From NCBI GenBank assembly GCA_002722095.1, contig PBKG01000013.1, positions 22,396 to 86,395 of the forward strand: 64,000 bases of DNA. The letters are read 5' to 3'. Both the position numbers and the translations under genes were made by a program. The stretch comes from Rhodospirillaceae bacterium (GTDB lineage Bacteria; Pseudomonadota; Alphaproteobacteria; UBA8366). Of this stretch, positions 40,978 through 49,964 are shown piece by piece (position 1 is the stretch's first letter; every line of letters starts with the position of its first letter). A model generated the notes under the pieces. It was not told the origin of the DNA. It worked only from the letters and a program-made list of their open reading frames with translations, and made no database searches.

Positions 40978-41760
40978 ATGTCCGAGCTTCCCACCTTCAA
41001 CGATCTCCTCTACGAGGAGAAGGACGGCGCTGCGACCATCACCATCAACCGTCCGGACCGGATGAACGCCCTCGCCCCCGGCTCCTACGATGAGATTATC
41101 GAAGCCCTGCAATATGCGGGCTGGAAGAAAGAGATCGGCGTCGTGGTGCTGACCGGCGCCGGCGACCGCGCCTTCTGCATCGGCGGCGACAATGCGGATG
41201 CCAAGTCCGCACGCTCCGGGCGCGGCATCATCGGGGTACCGGTGGAGCAAATTCATGCCTCGATCCGTGACATCCCGAAGCCGGTTATCGCCAAGGTGCG
41301 GGGGTATGCCATCGGCGGCGGAAACGTGCTCGCCACGATTTGCGACCTCACCATCGCCGCCGAAAGCGCTCAGTTCGGCCAGGTCGGCCCCAAGGTGGGC
41401 TCGGTCGATCCCGGCTTCGGCACCGCCCTCCTCGCCCGCTGTATCGGCGAAAAGAAAGCCCGCGAGATGTGGACCCTCTGCCGCCGCTATACCGCCGCCG
41501 AGGCCGAACGCATGGGCTTGGTAAATTGCGTGGCTCCCGATGACGAATTGGACGCCGTGGTCGAGGAATGGTGCCAGGAAATCATGGCCAAGAGCCCGAC
41601 AGCGATTGCCATAGCCAAGCGTAGCTTCAATAGCGATAGCGAACATATTCGCGGCATCAGCATGTTGGGTTTCGAAGCGGTCAATCTCTACTACGGCACC
41701 GACGAACAGAAAGAAACCGCCGCGTCGTTCAAGGAAAAGCGGAAACCGAACTTTCGTTAG
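40978..41760 (+). CDS. BadI-like 2-ketocyclohexanecarboxyl-CoA hydrolase / MenB-type crotonase
   Basis: A 260-residue crotonase whose pattern matches the ring-cleaving BadI group and its relative MenB: DRAFCIGGDNAD, VRGYAIGGGNVLATICDLTI, FGQVGPKVGSVDPGFGTALL, then ARCIGEKKAREMWTLCRRYT and a C-terminus YYGTDEQKETAASFKEKRKP. BadI opens the ring of 2-ketocyclohexanecarboxyl-CoA to pimelyl-CoA in cyclohexane-carboxylate degradation. That assignment is from memory of the family, and the substrate here may differ. GAGGCAGAG lies before the ATG. It is in an operon with the preceding crotonase. Confidence 0.82.
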   Translation: MSELPTFNDLLYEEKDGAATITINRPDRMNALAPGSYDEIIEALQYAGWKKEIGVVVLTGAGDRAFCIGGDNADAKSARSGRGIIGVPVEQIHASIRDIPKPVIAKVRGYAIGGGNVLATICDLTIAAESAQFGQVGPKVGSVDPGFGTALLARCIGEKKAREMWTLCRRYTAAEAERMGLVNCVAPDDELDAVVEEWCQEIMAKSPTAIAIAKRSFNSDSEHIRGISMLGFEAVNLYYGTDEQKETAASFKEKRKPNFR

Positions 41761-42226
41761 ACGCTCTGGCCTCTTTCACTCGGCCTTCAATCCAAACTAG
41801 AAATAGACATGGTTAGATGGCGACTGGAGAAGCGAACCTCCAGAGTTGCGATCGGACGGCAATATCGAACCAACGGCAGCAAGAAGGCCGAAAGGCCTGT
41901 TAAGTCGCCAAGAATTCGATCATGGTTCCAGATTAGCTACTATTCAGCTACCATCGGACGAAATTCAGGGATTATCTTAGAGATATTGGACCACATGCTG
42001 CCTCAGCCGGCGCAATCTCATTTTGCCACCTCACAGTGCAAATACTCACAAACGGACATGACAATCTAACCGGTATCGGCGTCAAACCAGGTGACTGAAA
42101 ACCCCCGTCCGCTCTGAAAAAATCGGCCAAATGAACGGCCCGTAGGTCTTAAGCCGGCCGCAGGCTATGCGGTCTTTAACTTCTTCTATAGGGTTGCGCT
42201 AACGCAAATTGATCCAACCATTTTCG
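41761..42226. other. Intergenic region, no gene supported
   Basis: Open frames of up to 86 codons occur (for example around 41809-42069), but they lack a ribosome-binding site and a protein-like composition. Near 42192-42206 there is a TTGCG-CTAA-CGCAA inverted repeat in the upstream region of the next gene, a possible regulator site. Confidence 0.4.
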
Positions 42227-43399
42227 ATGCCTACCGCTGAAAAACTCACCATCGACCGCGTCGAGATCATGCCCCTCGACACCCTGCCCCCGTTGAAGCG
42301 GGCTATCTCCACCGGGCCCATCTCCTATGGGACGGATAATCTGGTGGGACGCTCGGTGCTGATGGCGCTCCATGGCGGTGGACTCACCGGTTACGGCCAA
42401 ATGCGGCCCGTGAACCCCTTTCAGGGCGAAACGGCGGCGAGTGTCGTTGCCGCGCTGAGAGATTTCTATGGCCCTGCCCTGCTTGGGCGCGATCCGAACG
42501 AACGCACCGCGATCCTCGGCGACTGTAACCGGATGCTGCCCGGCAATCCGGGGGCCCTTTCGATCCTCGACATGGCGCTCCACGATCTTTTAGGGAAAGC
42601 GCTCGACCTGCCGGTGCACGCGTTGCTGGGCGGTGCCGTCAAGGAAAGCATGCCGCTCGAATGGTCCGTCGGTCTGGGCCCTCTCAAGCAGATGGTCGAG
42701 GAAGCGGAAACCAAGTTCGACGAATATGCGGTGCCCTATATCTGCTTCAAGGTCGGCCCCGTGGGGCGCATGGCAGATGATGTCGCCACCCTGAAAGCGG
42801 TTCACCAATCGCTCGGCGGAAAAACACGCCTTGCCCTCGATGCGAACAATGCCCTCCGGGAGCACGAAGCGGTGACGCTCGTGCGGGAACTGGAAGAGCT
42901 CGATCTCGCCTATTTCGAACAACCCACCGCCCGGGACGACCACGTGGCCATGCGGCGCGTGCGCGATCAGGTGACGGTCCCGATCATGGCCGATGAATCG
43001 GTCTTTTCGCCGGAGGATGCCTATCGGGTGCTGGCCGCCGAGGCCGCCGACGTGCTCTGCATCAAACTTTACAAATCCGGCGGGCTCTGGCGCGGACGCC
43101 AGATCGGCCTCGCCGCCGCTTCCGCCGAATGCGACATCAACGCTGCCGGCACTGCGAATGGCAGCCATTTGGAAGCATTGGCCGCGGCGCACCATTGCGC
43201 GGCAACGCCGAACCATTCCTTCGGCGCCGAATTCATGATGGGCCTGCCCGAAATCGGTATCGACCCGATCGTGCCGGACCCGGTAATTCCAATCAAAGAC
43301 GGACATTGCCCCATACCGCCCGGCCCGGGCCTGGGCGCTGTGGTGGACACCAAGGCGCTAGACAAACACGCGCTCGACTGCATATTAGTCGCGCCTTGA
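42227..43399 (+). CDS. Mandelate racemase/muconate lactonizing enzyme family protein
   Basis: A 390-residue enolase-superfamily enzyme. The N-terminal capping domain includes GYGQMRPVNPFQGE. The barrel shows KVGPVGRMADDVATLKAVHQ, the first metal Asp in LALDANNALREHEA, Glu in YFEQPTARDDH and the third ligand in IMADESVFSPEDA. A Lys appears in CIKLYKSGGLW. The pattern suits muconate cycloisomerase-like or dipeptide-epimerase groups, but specificity cannot be assigned. The ATG at 42227 has no clear ribosome-binding site; the TTG six codons earlier is an alternative. MmgE/PrpD follows after 16 bases. Confidence 0.88.
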   Translation: MPTAEKLTIDRVEIMPLDTLPPLKRAISTGPISYGTDNLVGRSVLMALHGGGLTGYGQMRPVNPFQGETAASVVAALRDFYGPALLGRDPNERTAILGDCNRMLPGNPGALSILDMALHDLLGKALDLPVHALLGGAVKESMPLEWSVGLGPLKQMVEEAETKFDEYAVPYICFKVGPVGRMADDVATLKAVHQSLGGKTRLALDANNALREHEAVTLVRELEELDLAYFEQPTARDDHVAMRRVRDQVTVPIMADESVFSPEDAYRVLAAEAADVLCIKLYKSGGLWRGRQIGLAAASAECDINAAGTANGSHLEALAAAHHCAATPNHSFGAEFMMGLPEIGIDPIVPDPVIPIKDGHCPIPPGPGLGAVVDTKALDKHALDCILVAP

Positions 43400-43415
43400 A
43401 CGAGGGAGAAATTCT

Positions 43416-44834
43416 GTGAACGAAACGCGTATTTTGGCCGATTGGGTGAGCGGCCTCAAAATCGAGGACATCCCCGACGAAGTAGTGGAGCATGCGGAAC
43501 GCTTTCTGCTCGATAATCTCGGCTGTCAGCTGGCCGGTGCGACGACACCCTGGAGCCGCCAATTCTACGACGTGGTCAAGAAAACCCGCTCCGGCGGATC
43601 GGGAGCGGCAACGGTTTCGTTCTACGGCGACCGCCTGTCTCCCGACGACGCGGCATTCCTCAACGCCACCTTCAACCATGCCAACGAGTGCGACGACACG
43701 CATTTGAAAAGCCCCACCCATCCGGGCCAAATCGCCGTGCCAAGCGCAATGGCAATGGCGGAATATGCGGGCTGCGACGGCGACCGTCTCCTGCTCGCGG
43801 TGATCGCCGCCTACGAGGTGATGATCCGGATTTCCTGGAGCTGCGCGCCCTATCTGATCTACCGCGGCCACCATCCGCCGGTCGGGGTCGGCCCGTTCGG
43901 CGCGGCGACGGCGGGCGCGATCATTCTCGGCTTCGACAAGCAGACCGCGCTCGATTGCTACGGCATTGCCGGCAGCCATTCTGCCGGCCTGATCGAATAC
44001 ACCAAAACCGGCGGATCGGTAAAACGTATCCATGCGGGCATCCCGACCCAAGGTGGCGTCCGCGCGACGCTCTTTGCCGAGGCCGGTATCACCGGGCCCG
44101 CGAGCATCCTCGAAGGCGAAAAAGGCTTCTGCAAGGTCTTCGCCGGCGATTACGACCTCACGCGCCTCACGGACGAACTGGGCACTCGCTGGCATATGCT
44201 GGATAACGGCCTCAAGCCTTATGCGTGCTGCCATCTCATCCATTTCGTGTTCGACGCCATCGACGAACTCCGCGACCAAAAAGATTTTGGGCCGGACGAC
44301 CTCGACGAATTGATCGTCTACACCAATTCGGAACCGATCCTCAGCCATATCGGCTCGATCACCGAACCGACGGATATTCTCGGCGCTCAGTTCAGCCTGC
44401 CTTTCTCCACCGCGATGCGCATTCATCACGGCGGACGCGGCATGGAAGGCGGCAACGGCTTCTGGGACTATCTGGAGGTCGACGTCAAAAATCAGGCGCT
44501 GATCGAAACCGCGAACAAGATCAAGGTCATGGTCGCCGCCGATAGGGAACGCTATCTCACGGTGGATACCGGCGCCGGCGTCGTGGTGAAACTGAAAGAC
44601 GGCACCGAGATGGAATCCAAACTCGCCCATAGCTGGGGCCTGCCCGAAAATCCGCTAAGCGATGCGGATTTGGCGGCCAAGTTCCACTATCTCAACGATC
44701 CGATCCTACCCCAGGGCCGCGCGCAACAGATCATCGATACGGTCGGCGACGTGCGTTCGTTGAAATCCGTCGATGGGTTGGTGGAACTGTTGGTCGTCGG
44801 CGGCGGACAGCCGGAGCGTACCGCGGCGGAATAG
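43416..44834 (+). CDS. MmgE/PrpD family protein
   Basis: A 472-residue member of the 2-methylcitrate dehydratase/IDS-epimerase superfamily. Features are AERFLLDNLGCQLAGATTPW at the N-terminus, ATFNHANECDDTHLKSPTHPG (the substrate-site region), GPFGAATAGAIILGFDK, GSVKRIHAGIPTQGGVRA and LKPYACCHLIHFVFDAIDEL. GTG start with GAGGGAG upstream. Genuine PrpD acts on 2-methylcitrate, but distant members such as this one act on other substrates. It lies 16 bases after the mandelate-racemase-family gene, so both may serve one dicarboxylate or lactone route. Confidence 0.88.
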   Translation: MNETRILADWVSGLKIEDIPDEVVEHAERFLLDNLGCQLAGATTPWSRQFYDVVKKTRSGGSGAATVSFYGDRLSPDDAAFLNATFNHANECDDTHLKSPTHPGQIAVPSAMAMAEYAGCDGDRLLLAVIAAYEVMIRISWSCAPYLIYRGHHPPVGVGPFGAATAGAIILGFDKQTALDCYGIAGSHSAGLIEYTKTGGSVKRIHAGIPTQGGVRATLFAEAGITGPASILEGEKGFCKVFAGDYDLTRLTDELGTRWHMLDNGLKPYACCHLIHFVFDAIDELRDQKDFGPDDLDELIVYTNSEPILSHIGSITEPTDILGAQFSLPFSTAMRIHHGGRGMEGGNGFWDYLEVDVKNQALIETANKIKVMVAADRERYLTVDTGAGVVVKLKDGTEMESKLAHSWGLPENPLSDADLAAKFHYLNDPILPQGRAQQIIDTVGDVRSLKSVDGLVELLVVGGGQPERTAAE

Positions 44835-44865
44835 CCGCTGGGTCATAACCTTCCGAACGACGCCG

Positions 44866-45594
44866 ATGGATAAATTCTTCGACGAAGCAGGCCGGTTTTG
44901 CGAGCGGGCTCAGGAAGATTTGCTCGACTACGCCAAAGGGTTTTTCTCGCCTGGCAAACTTAGGCCACTGGCGATTGCCGTATGGGCGCCGCTGGTTGCG
45001 GCTGCAGCCCTTATCTTAATCGCGTATTTCGCCGCCGCGAAAAGCGATAATCCCGACACGAATTGGTTCGATCCGTTAGTTGTCTCCACCGCGCCCTATT
45101 TTATCGCTGGCGTCCTGACGACGATCTGGCTTCGTACGGCGGCGATCGCCAAACCGGTGGGCTGGACCGAAGCGATTATGGTGTTCGCCGGAATTGGCTG
45201 TCTGGCCTCACTTTTGGTGCCTTTTTGGGGGCACATCACGGTCATTACGATCTATTTCGCGCTCCTGTTCGTTGCCGACTACCATCACGCCAACCACACC
45301 GTTCACAGCGAACCTGTCCGGAATTGGTTTCGGCGCCTAGCCACTTCGACCGACGCATTGCTTTGGATTCCGGTTTTCCTCTTGCTATTGAGCTTACTTG
45401 CGGTCGAAAACTGGTTCCCGACCCTCGACGACCACCGTTTCGGCAGTCCCTTTTGGACCGGATTTGACTTCGCCGACCCGACGGCATTCGGCCTCGATCG
45501 GCGGGCGGTGCTCCACCTGTTCGCGGGTACCCAAGGCCTGGTCGCCGGATTGATGTTTCTCCTGCAGCTCGGCAAGGCACCGACCCTCCGTTGA
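44866..45594 (+). CDS. Multi-pass membrane protein, unknown
   Basis: A 242-residue membrane protein. After a charged N-terminus of about 35 residues there are five to six hydrophobic segments: AIAVWAPLVAAAALILIAYF, VVSTAPYFIAGVLTTIWL, AIMVFAGIGCLASLLV, ITVITIYFALLFVADYHH, LLWIPVFLLLLSLLAV and a last one near LFAGTQGLVAGLMFLL. HHANHTVH follows segment 4. The ATG at 44866 starts 31 bases after the PrpD stop. No family is recognised. It may be the final gene of that operon. Confidence 0.65.
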   Translation: MDKFFDEAGRFCERAQEDLLDYAKGFFSPGKLRPLAIAVWAPLVAAAALILIAYFAAAKSDNPDTNWFDPLVVSTAPYFIAGVLTTIWLRTAAIAKPVGWTEAIMVFAGIGCLASLLVPFWGHITVITIYFALLFVADYHHANHTVHSEPVRNWFRRLATSTDALLWIPVFLLLLSLLAVENWFPTLDDHRFGSPFWTGFDFADPTAFGLDRRAVLHLFAGTQGLVAGLMFLLQLGKAPTLR

Positions 45595-45657
45595 AACAAA
45601 CACGTCAACGCCGATCCTTCGCTTGACCCGCGTCCGGCCCGACCCTACCCTTCGGGC

Positions 45658-46716
45658 ATGACCATGACCGCAGAACTCCCTGCCCCGATCACAGGCGCCC
45701 AAGCCTGGCGAGGCCCCGAAATGGCGGCTCGCCAGGACGAATGGCAACATCACTGGACGGCGGATCAAATCGACGAACTCAGCCATGCGGCGGAAGCACT
45801 CGAGGATTGCCCGATCCTAGAGATCACCAAGAAAGACTTTCCACTGCCCACGGTCGGCCCGTTCCTGGCCGAAATCGCGAAAGAGATTCTTTTTGGCCGT
45901 GGTTTCGTCATGTTGCGCGGACTTCCTATCGACGATTGGTCGATCGAAAAGACCGCTGCCGCCTATTGGGGGCTCGGCCTCCACCTTGGCCATCCGGTCT
46001 CGCAGAACGGTAAAGGTCATGTACTCGGTCATGTGAAGAATCTCGACCTGGACCCGGATGGTGACACCACGCGCGGTTATCAGACCTCCGATCTCCTGCC
46101 GTTCCATACGGATACGTGCGACGTGGTCGGCCTTTTCTGCATCAAGCCCGGCAAAGCGGGCGGTGAATCTCTCGTCGTCTCTTCCGCGGCGATCTTTAAC
46201 GAAATGTCCAACCGGCGGCCCGACTTGGCGGCGGTGTTGATGCAACCGCTGCAGCGCTCCTTCTGGCGGGAAAACCCGGACAACGCAGACCATTTCGTCG
46301 ACGTGCCGCTCTTCATGCCGGGCGACGAGCGGTTGATTTCGCACTACGTACGCGCCGGAATCCACAAAGCGCAGGAACTCCCCGGCGTCCGGCCTTTCAC
46401 AGAAGAGCAGATCGAAGCGATTGCCCTATTCGATTCCATCGCCGACGATCCGGACTTTCATCTGGACATGCACTTCCAGCCCGGCGACATGCAATTTCTC
46501 AGCAACTATTCCACATTGCATAGCCGTCGCGCCTTCGAAGATTTCGAAGATTTTTCCGAACGCCGCCACCTGCTTCGTCTTTGGCTCGCCTGTCCCGACG
46601 GACCGCCGCTGCCGCACTGGTTGGTGGACGCCTATGACGACGGCAATGCCTATGGCCGCCCCAATGCCTACAACCATCCAAGCATTCCGCTGACCGCACC
46701 GCTGGAAGCGGAGTAG
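45658..46716 (+). CDS. TauD/TfdA-type dioxygenase, longer form
   Basis: A 352-residue Fe(II)/2-oxoglutarate-type oxygenase. The iron HxD is in LLPFHTDTCDVVGLF (about 145-155), with the distal His probably in YSTLHSRRAFEDF and the Arg in HLLRLWLACPD. The N-terminal region (LEITKKDFPLPTVGPFLAEI) and the GYQTSDLLPFHTDTCD run resemble the group often annotated as gamma-butyrobetaine or clavaminate-synthase-like. The C-terminus YGRPNAYNHPSIPLTA is typical. ATG codons are at 45658 and 45664. It lies 30 bases before the TylF-like gene. Confidence 0.88.
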   Translation: MTMTAELPAPITGAQAWRGPEMAARQDEWQHHWTADQIDELSHAAEALEDCPILEITKKDFPLPTVGPFLAEIAKEILFGRGFVMLRGLPIDDWSIEKTAAAYWGLGLHLGHPVSQNGKGHVLGHVKNLDLDPDGDTTRGYQTSDLLPFHTDTCDVVGLFCIKPGKAGGESLVVSSAAIFNEMSNRRPDLAAVLMQPLQRSFWRENPDNADHFVDVPLFMPGDERLISHYVRAGIHKAQELPGVRPFTEEQIEAIALFDSIADDPDFHLDMHFQPGDMQFLSNYSTLHSRRAFEDFEDFSERRHLLRLWLACPDGPPLPHWLVDAYDDGNAYGRPNAYNHPSIPLTAPLEAE

Positions 46717-46745
46717 CCCGACGCAAACGCAAAGGTTTTGGCGCG

Positions 46746-47498
46746 GTGAGTAAAGCCCTCGAACAATATGTGGATCTGATGATCCGCTGCATCGCCAACA
46801 CGATCTATAAGGATCCCAGCTGGCAAAGCAGTCAAAGCGGCCGACCGGTTCACAACGAGAACGAACGGCTGATCGGGCGCGATTGGCCGACCGTCGCCCA
46901 TAGCATGATCGGGGTGAAACGCCTTCGGAGCCTCGCCGATCAGGTCATCGATGTAGTCGAAAACGATATCCCGGGCGACTTTATCGAAACCGGCGTTTGG
47001 CGCGGCGGCGCCTCCGCGCTCGCGCGCGGCATCTTGAACACGATGGGCGCCGAGGATCGTAAGGTCTACGTCGCCGATTCCTTCGAAGGGCTACCGCCGC
47101 CGGACCCGGAGACCTACCCCAAAGACCGCCACATGAACCTTCATACCTACGAGCCCTTGGCGATCTCCATCGACGAGGTGAAAGATACGTTTCGCGCCTA
47201 CGACCTGCTCGCCGACAACGTGGTTTTCGTTAAAGGCTGGTTCAAGGACACGCTGCATCTCATCGAAGCCGAGCAGTTCGCTATCGTCCGTCTCGACGGC
47301 GATATGTACGAATCTACCATCCAGGGAATGGACGCGCTCTATCCGAAGCTATCGGTCGGTGGTTACCTTATTGTCGACGATTACGGCTTGATCCGCGCTT
47401 GTCGGCAGGCGATCAACGATTACCGCGAAACACACGAGATTGACGAAGAGATCGTCGATATCGATGGAACCGGCGCCTATTGGCAGCGCGCCGGATAA
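46746..47498 (+). CDS. TylF/macrocin O-methyltransferase family protein
   Basis: A 250-residue SAM-dependent methyltransferase. GDFIETGVWRGGASALARGI is the SAM-binding loop; ADSFEGLPPPDPETYPKD follows as in TylF, with RLDGDMYESTIQGMDALYP and VGGYLIVDDYGLI carrying the Asp residues that bind Mg. Macrocin O-methyltransferase methylates a sugar hydroxyl, and bacterial relatives act on surface or antibiotic sugars. GTG start, overlapping no neighbour. It is adjacent to a dioxygenase, so a hydroxylate-then-methylate pair is possible (inference). Confidence 0.88.
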   Translation: MSKALEQYVDLMIRCIANTIYKDPSWQSSQSGRPVHNENERLIGRDWPTVAHSMIGVKRLRSLADQVIDVVENDIPGDFIETGVWRGGASALARGILNTMGAEDRKVYVADSFEGLPPPDPETYPKDRHMNLHTYEPLAISIDEVKDTFRAYDLLADNVVFVKGWFKDTLHLIEAEQFAIVRLDGDMYESTIQGMDALYPKLSVGGYLIVDDYGLIRACRQAINDYRETHEIDEEIVDIDGTGAYWQRAG

Positions 47499-47528
47499 TT
47501 TCGGCAGCAACCCACTGTCAAATGCCTG

Positions 47529-48884
47529 CTATTTCTGCTTGGCCTTCTCGACAACCGCGTCGACCATATCAGGCGCCGCGCCGACATAGTTCGCAGGGTC
47601 GGCAAATTCCTTAATTTCCGCCTCGCTCAAGACTTCCAACACCGCCGGGTCCTGCGCCAAAGCGTCGGCCAACGAGATACCCTGCTCGTAAACCTTGATG
47701 CAGGCCGCATCGAGCCGCTTACGGGCCTCGAACTTGCTCATCCGTTGCGCCATCTCGAGCACGAAGCGTTCCCCAACAGCCATGCCGTTGGAATGATCGA
47801 AATTCGCCCGCATTCGGTCCACATCCACATCGAGCCGCCCGACCAGATCGCTCGCCCAATGAAGCGCACCGGCGCTCAATAGGAAGGTTTCGGGAACCAA
47901 CAGCCATTCGCCGATCCAGGTGCCGCCGCAACGGTCCGATTCCTGGCCCATTATTTCCACCATGCCCATGGCCCGTTGCCGAGCCAGGCGTGCGGTCGCT
48001 TCGGCAAACTCGGCAGCACGGGGATTGCGCTTGTGCGGCAGTGCCGTCGAACGGCCGCGCCCTTCGCCGCCACGTTCGGATATCTCCTGCACTTCGGTCG
48101 ACCCGAGCGCGTTGATGTTCTGTGCGTTCCGCGCCAGCGACGCCGCGAGATTGCCGAGCGCCAGCGACAGTTCGGTCATCATGTCCCGGGCGTTGTGCCA
48201 ACTGGTGATCGTTTCGCCGAGGCCAAGTTCTTCGGCAACTGCCGTACGGAACTCGAGGCCTTGGCCGCGCATTCCCGCAAGCGTGCCCACGGCACCGGAA
48301 AAGCCCACTACCATGAGCCGGTCGCGCGCGGCTTCCAGTCGTTCCCGGTGGCGCAGCAATTCTTCGATCCAAACCGCGACCCGTCCGCCGAATGTGGTCG
48401 GCAACGCATGGTGATTATTAGTGCGCCCGACCATCACCGTATCCCGATGGGCTTCGGCAAGTTCCACGAGCAGGGCCTGATAACGCCCGATTGCCGCCAG
48501 GATCTCCGCCATGGCGTCGCGGATTTGCAGCACCCGGCCCGTATCCATGACGTCGTAAGTGGTGATCCCGTAGTGGACCCAAACATTGTGGGGCGGGTCC
48601 ACTTGCTCGGCGAGCTGGGCCGCAAGACCCGCAATCGGCCGGCCCACATCGAGCGTGTCCGCCTGCAACCGCTCCAAATCGAGTTTTGCCGCATCCAGCG
48701 TCGCATCGATGACTTTCGCGGTCTCCGCCGGCACGATGCCGATCTTGCCTTGCGCCCGGGTCGCCGCCTTCTCGGCCTCGACCATGGCGGCAAACGTCGC
48801 CTGTTCGTCGAAGATTTTCGCCATCTCCGGCGTGGTGAACAGATCGCGATAGGTCTGCCAATCGAATACTGATATCGGGCTCAT
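47529..48884 (-). CDS. Fumarase/adenylosuccinate-lyase superfamily enzyme (carboxymuconate cycloisomerase-like)
   Basis: A 451-residue homotetrameric lyase-type enzyme. The superfamily signature, usually SSxMPxKxN, reads RSTALPHKRNPRAAEF (about 277-292). VWVHYGITTYDVMDT and MVGRTNNHHALPTTFGGRVA (with catalytic-region His) are also diagnostic. It is close to adenylosuccinate lyase and 3-carboxy-cis,cis-muconate cycloisomerase. Since purB-type proteins usually read SSAMPYKRNP, the substitutions here favour a catabolic relative. The ATG at 48884 has GAAACGAGG upstream. It is divergent from the next dioxygenase. Confidence 0.88.
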   Translation of the reverse strand: MSPISVFDWQTYRDLFTTPEMAKIFDEQATFAAMVEAEKAATRAQGKIGIVPAETAKVIDATLDAAKLDLERLQADTLDVGRPIAGLAAQLAEQVDPPHNVWVHYGITTYDVMDTGRVLQIRDAMAEILAAIGRYQALLVELAEAHRDTVMVGRTNNHHALPTTFGGRVAVWIEELLRHRERLEAARDRLMVVGFSGAVGTLAGMRGQGLEFRTAVAEELGLGETITSWHNARDMMTELSLALGNLAASLARNAQNINALGSTEVQEISERGGEGRGRSTALPHKRNPRAAEFAEATARLARQRAMGMVEIMGQESDRCGGTWIGEWLLVPETFLLSAGALHWASDLVGRLDVDVDRMRANFDHSNGMAVGERFVLEMAQRMSKFEARKRLDAACIKVYEQGISLADALAQDPAVLEVLSEAEIKEFADPANYVGAAPDMVDAVVEKAKQK

Positions 48885-49031
48885 TACGGCCTCGTTTCTT
48901 TCTAGTGCGGGAAAAGGGGGCGATACTGCCTATATGAATGGGCTTTGTCCAATAAAGAATAGACCCGCTTGCGGTACCGGCAAGCGGTCGCAATAATGAA
49001 GTGCTGAACAATTATCCGAACGGAAATCTCG

Positions 49032-49922
49032 ATGCAAGCTGCTGAAATTCCAACAGAACCCTACGCCCTAGGGGGTATTACCGTCGTCCCTTGCTCGCCG
49101 GTAATCGGGGCGGAGATTCAGGGTATCGATATTTCGAAGGACCTTTCCGCCGAAACGGTGCGTGCGTTGACGAAAGCCTGGCATACCCACCTGGCGCTGA
49201 TCATCCGAGATCAAGACATAACACCGGACCAACATATCGATTTTTCCGCGTATTTCGGCTTGCCGCAAAGTCCTAATCGGACCTCCTTCACGCCGCTCAC
49301 GGAGAAATATCCCCAGATCATCGAAGTCATGAATGTGGATATGGACAAAAAGCGGATCGACCACAGCCTCGGCAGCGCGGAAGCGTTCTGGCATACGGAC
49401 ATGTCCTACAAGCCAATCCCGCCATTGGGGAGCGCGCTTTATTCGCGCGAAATCCCGCCGAGCGGCGGCAATACCTGCGTCAGCAATATGTACCTCGCCT
49501 ATGACGATCTATCGCCGGAACTTCTGGCCGAAATCGACGGCAAGACCGCCGTCCATGACGAAAGCCGCAACAGCGCCGGGCGGCTCCGCCCGGGCTTCGA
49601 TGACGAGCAAGACCCGCGCAAAACACCGGGCCCCCACCATCCGCTGGTCCGCACCCATCCCAATACGGGACGCAAGGCCCTGTTTCTAGGCCGCCGCCCC
49701 TTCAGCTACGTGCCCGGCCTCTCCGTGGAAGACAGCGAAGACTTGCTGGATAGGCTCTGGGCCCACGCGACCCAGGAAAAATACGCCTGGTGCCACCAAT
49801 GGCAGGTCGGCGATTTGTTGCTGTGGGATAACCGATGCGCCATGCACCGTCGCGACCCGTTCGACATGTCGCACCGCCGCGTCATGCACCGCACTCAGAT
49901 CGCCGGCAGCCGGCCTTATTAA
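49032..49922 (+). CDS. TauD/TfdA family dioxygenase
   Basis: A 296-residue Fe(II)/2-oxoglutarate dioxygenase. The iron HxD is in EAFWHTDMSYKPIPP (about 116-130), the distal His in DNRCAMHRRDPFD (about 273-285), and the 2OG-binding Arg in SHRRVMHRTQIAG. LYSREIPPSGGNTCVSNMY is conserved in the taurine and alpha-ketoglutarate-dependent 2,4-D dioxygenase groups. It is one of three TauD-type genes in the window. The ATG at 49032 has ACGGAAAT upstream, a weak site. The substrate is unknown. Confidence 0.9.
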   Translation: MQAAEIPTEPYALGGITVVPCSPVIGAEIQGIDISKDLSAETVRALTKAWHTHLALIIRDQDITPDQHIDFSAYFGLPQSPNRTSFTPLTEKYPQIIEVMNVDMDKKRIDHSLGSAEAFWHTDMSYKPIPPLGSALYSREIPPSGGNTCVSNMYLAYDDLSPELLAEIDGKTAVHDESRNSAGRLRPGFDDEQDPRKTPGPHHPLVRTHPNTGRKALFLGRRPFSYVPGLSVEDSEDLLDRLWAHATQEKYAWCHQWQVGDLLLWDNRCAMHRRDPFDMSHRRVMHRTQIAGSRPY

Positions 49923-49964
49923 TCAAGACGCTGTGGGGCTTACCGGTCAATGACCAACCGAAAG

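Noticed and set aside
41809..42069. 86-codon open frame between the crotonase and mandelate-racemase genes
   Set aside because: There is no ribosome-binding site and its composition is random-like.
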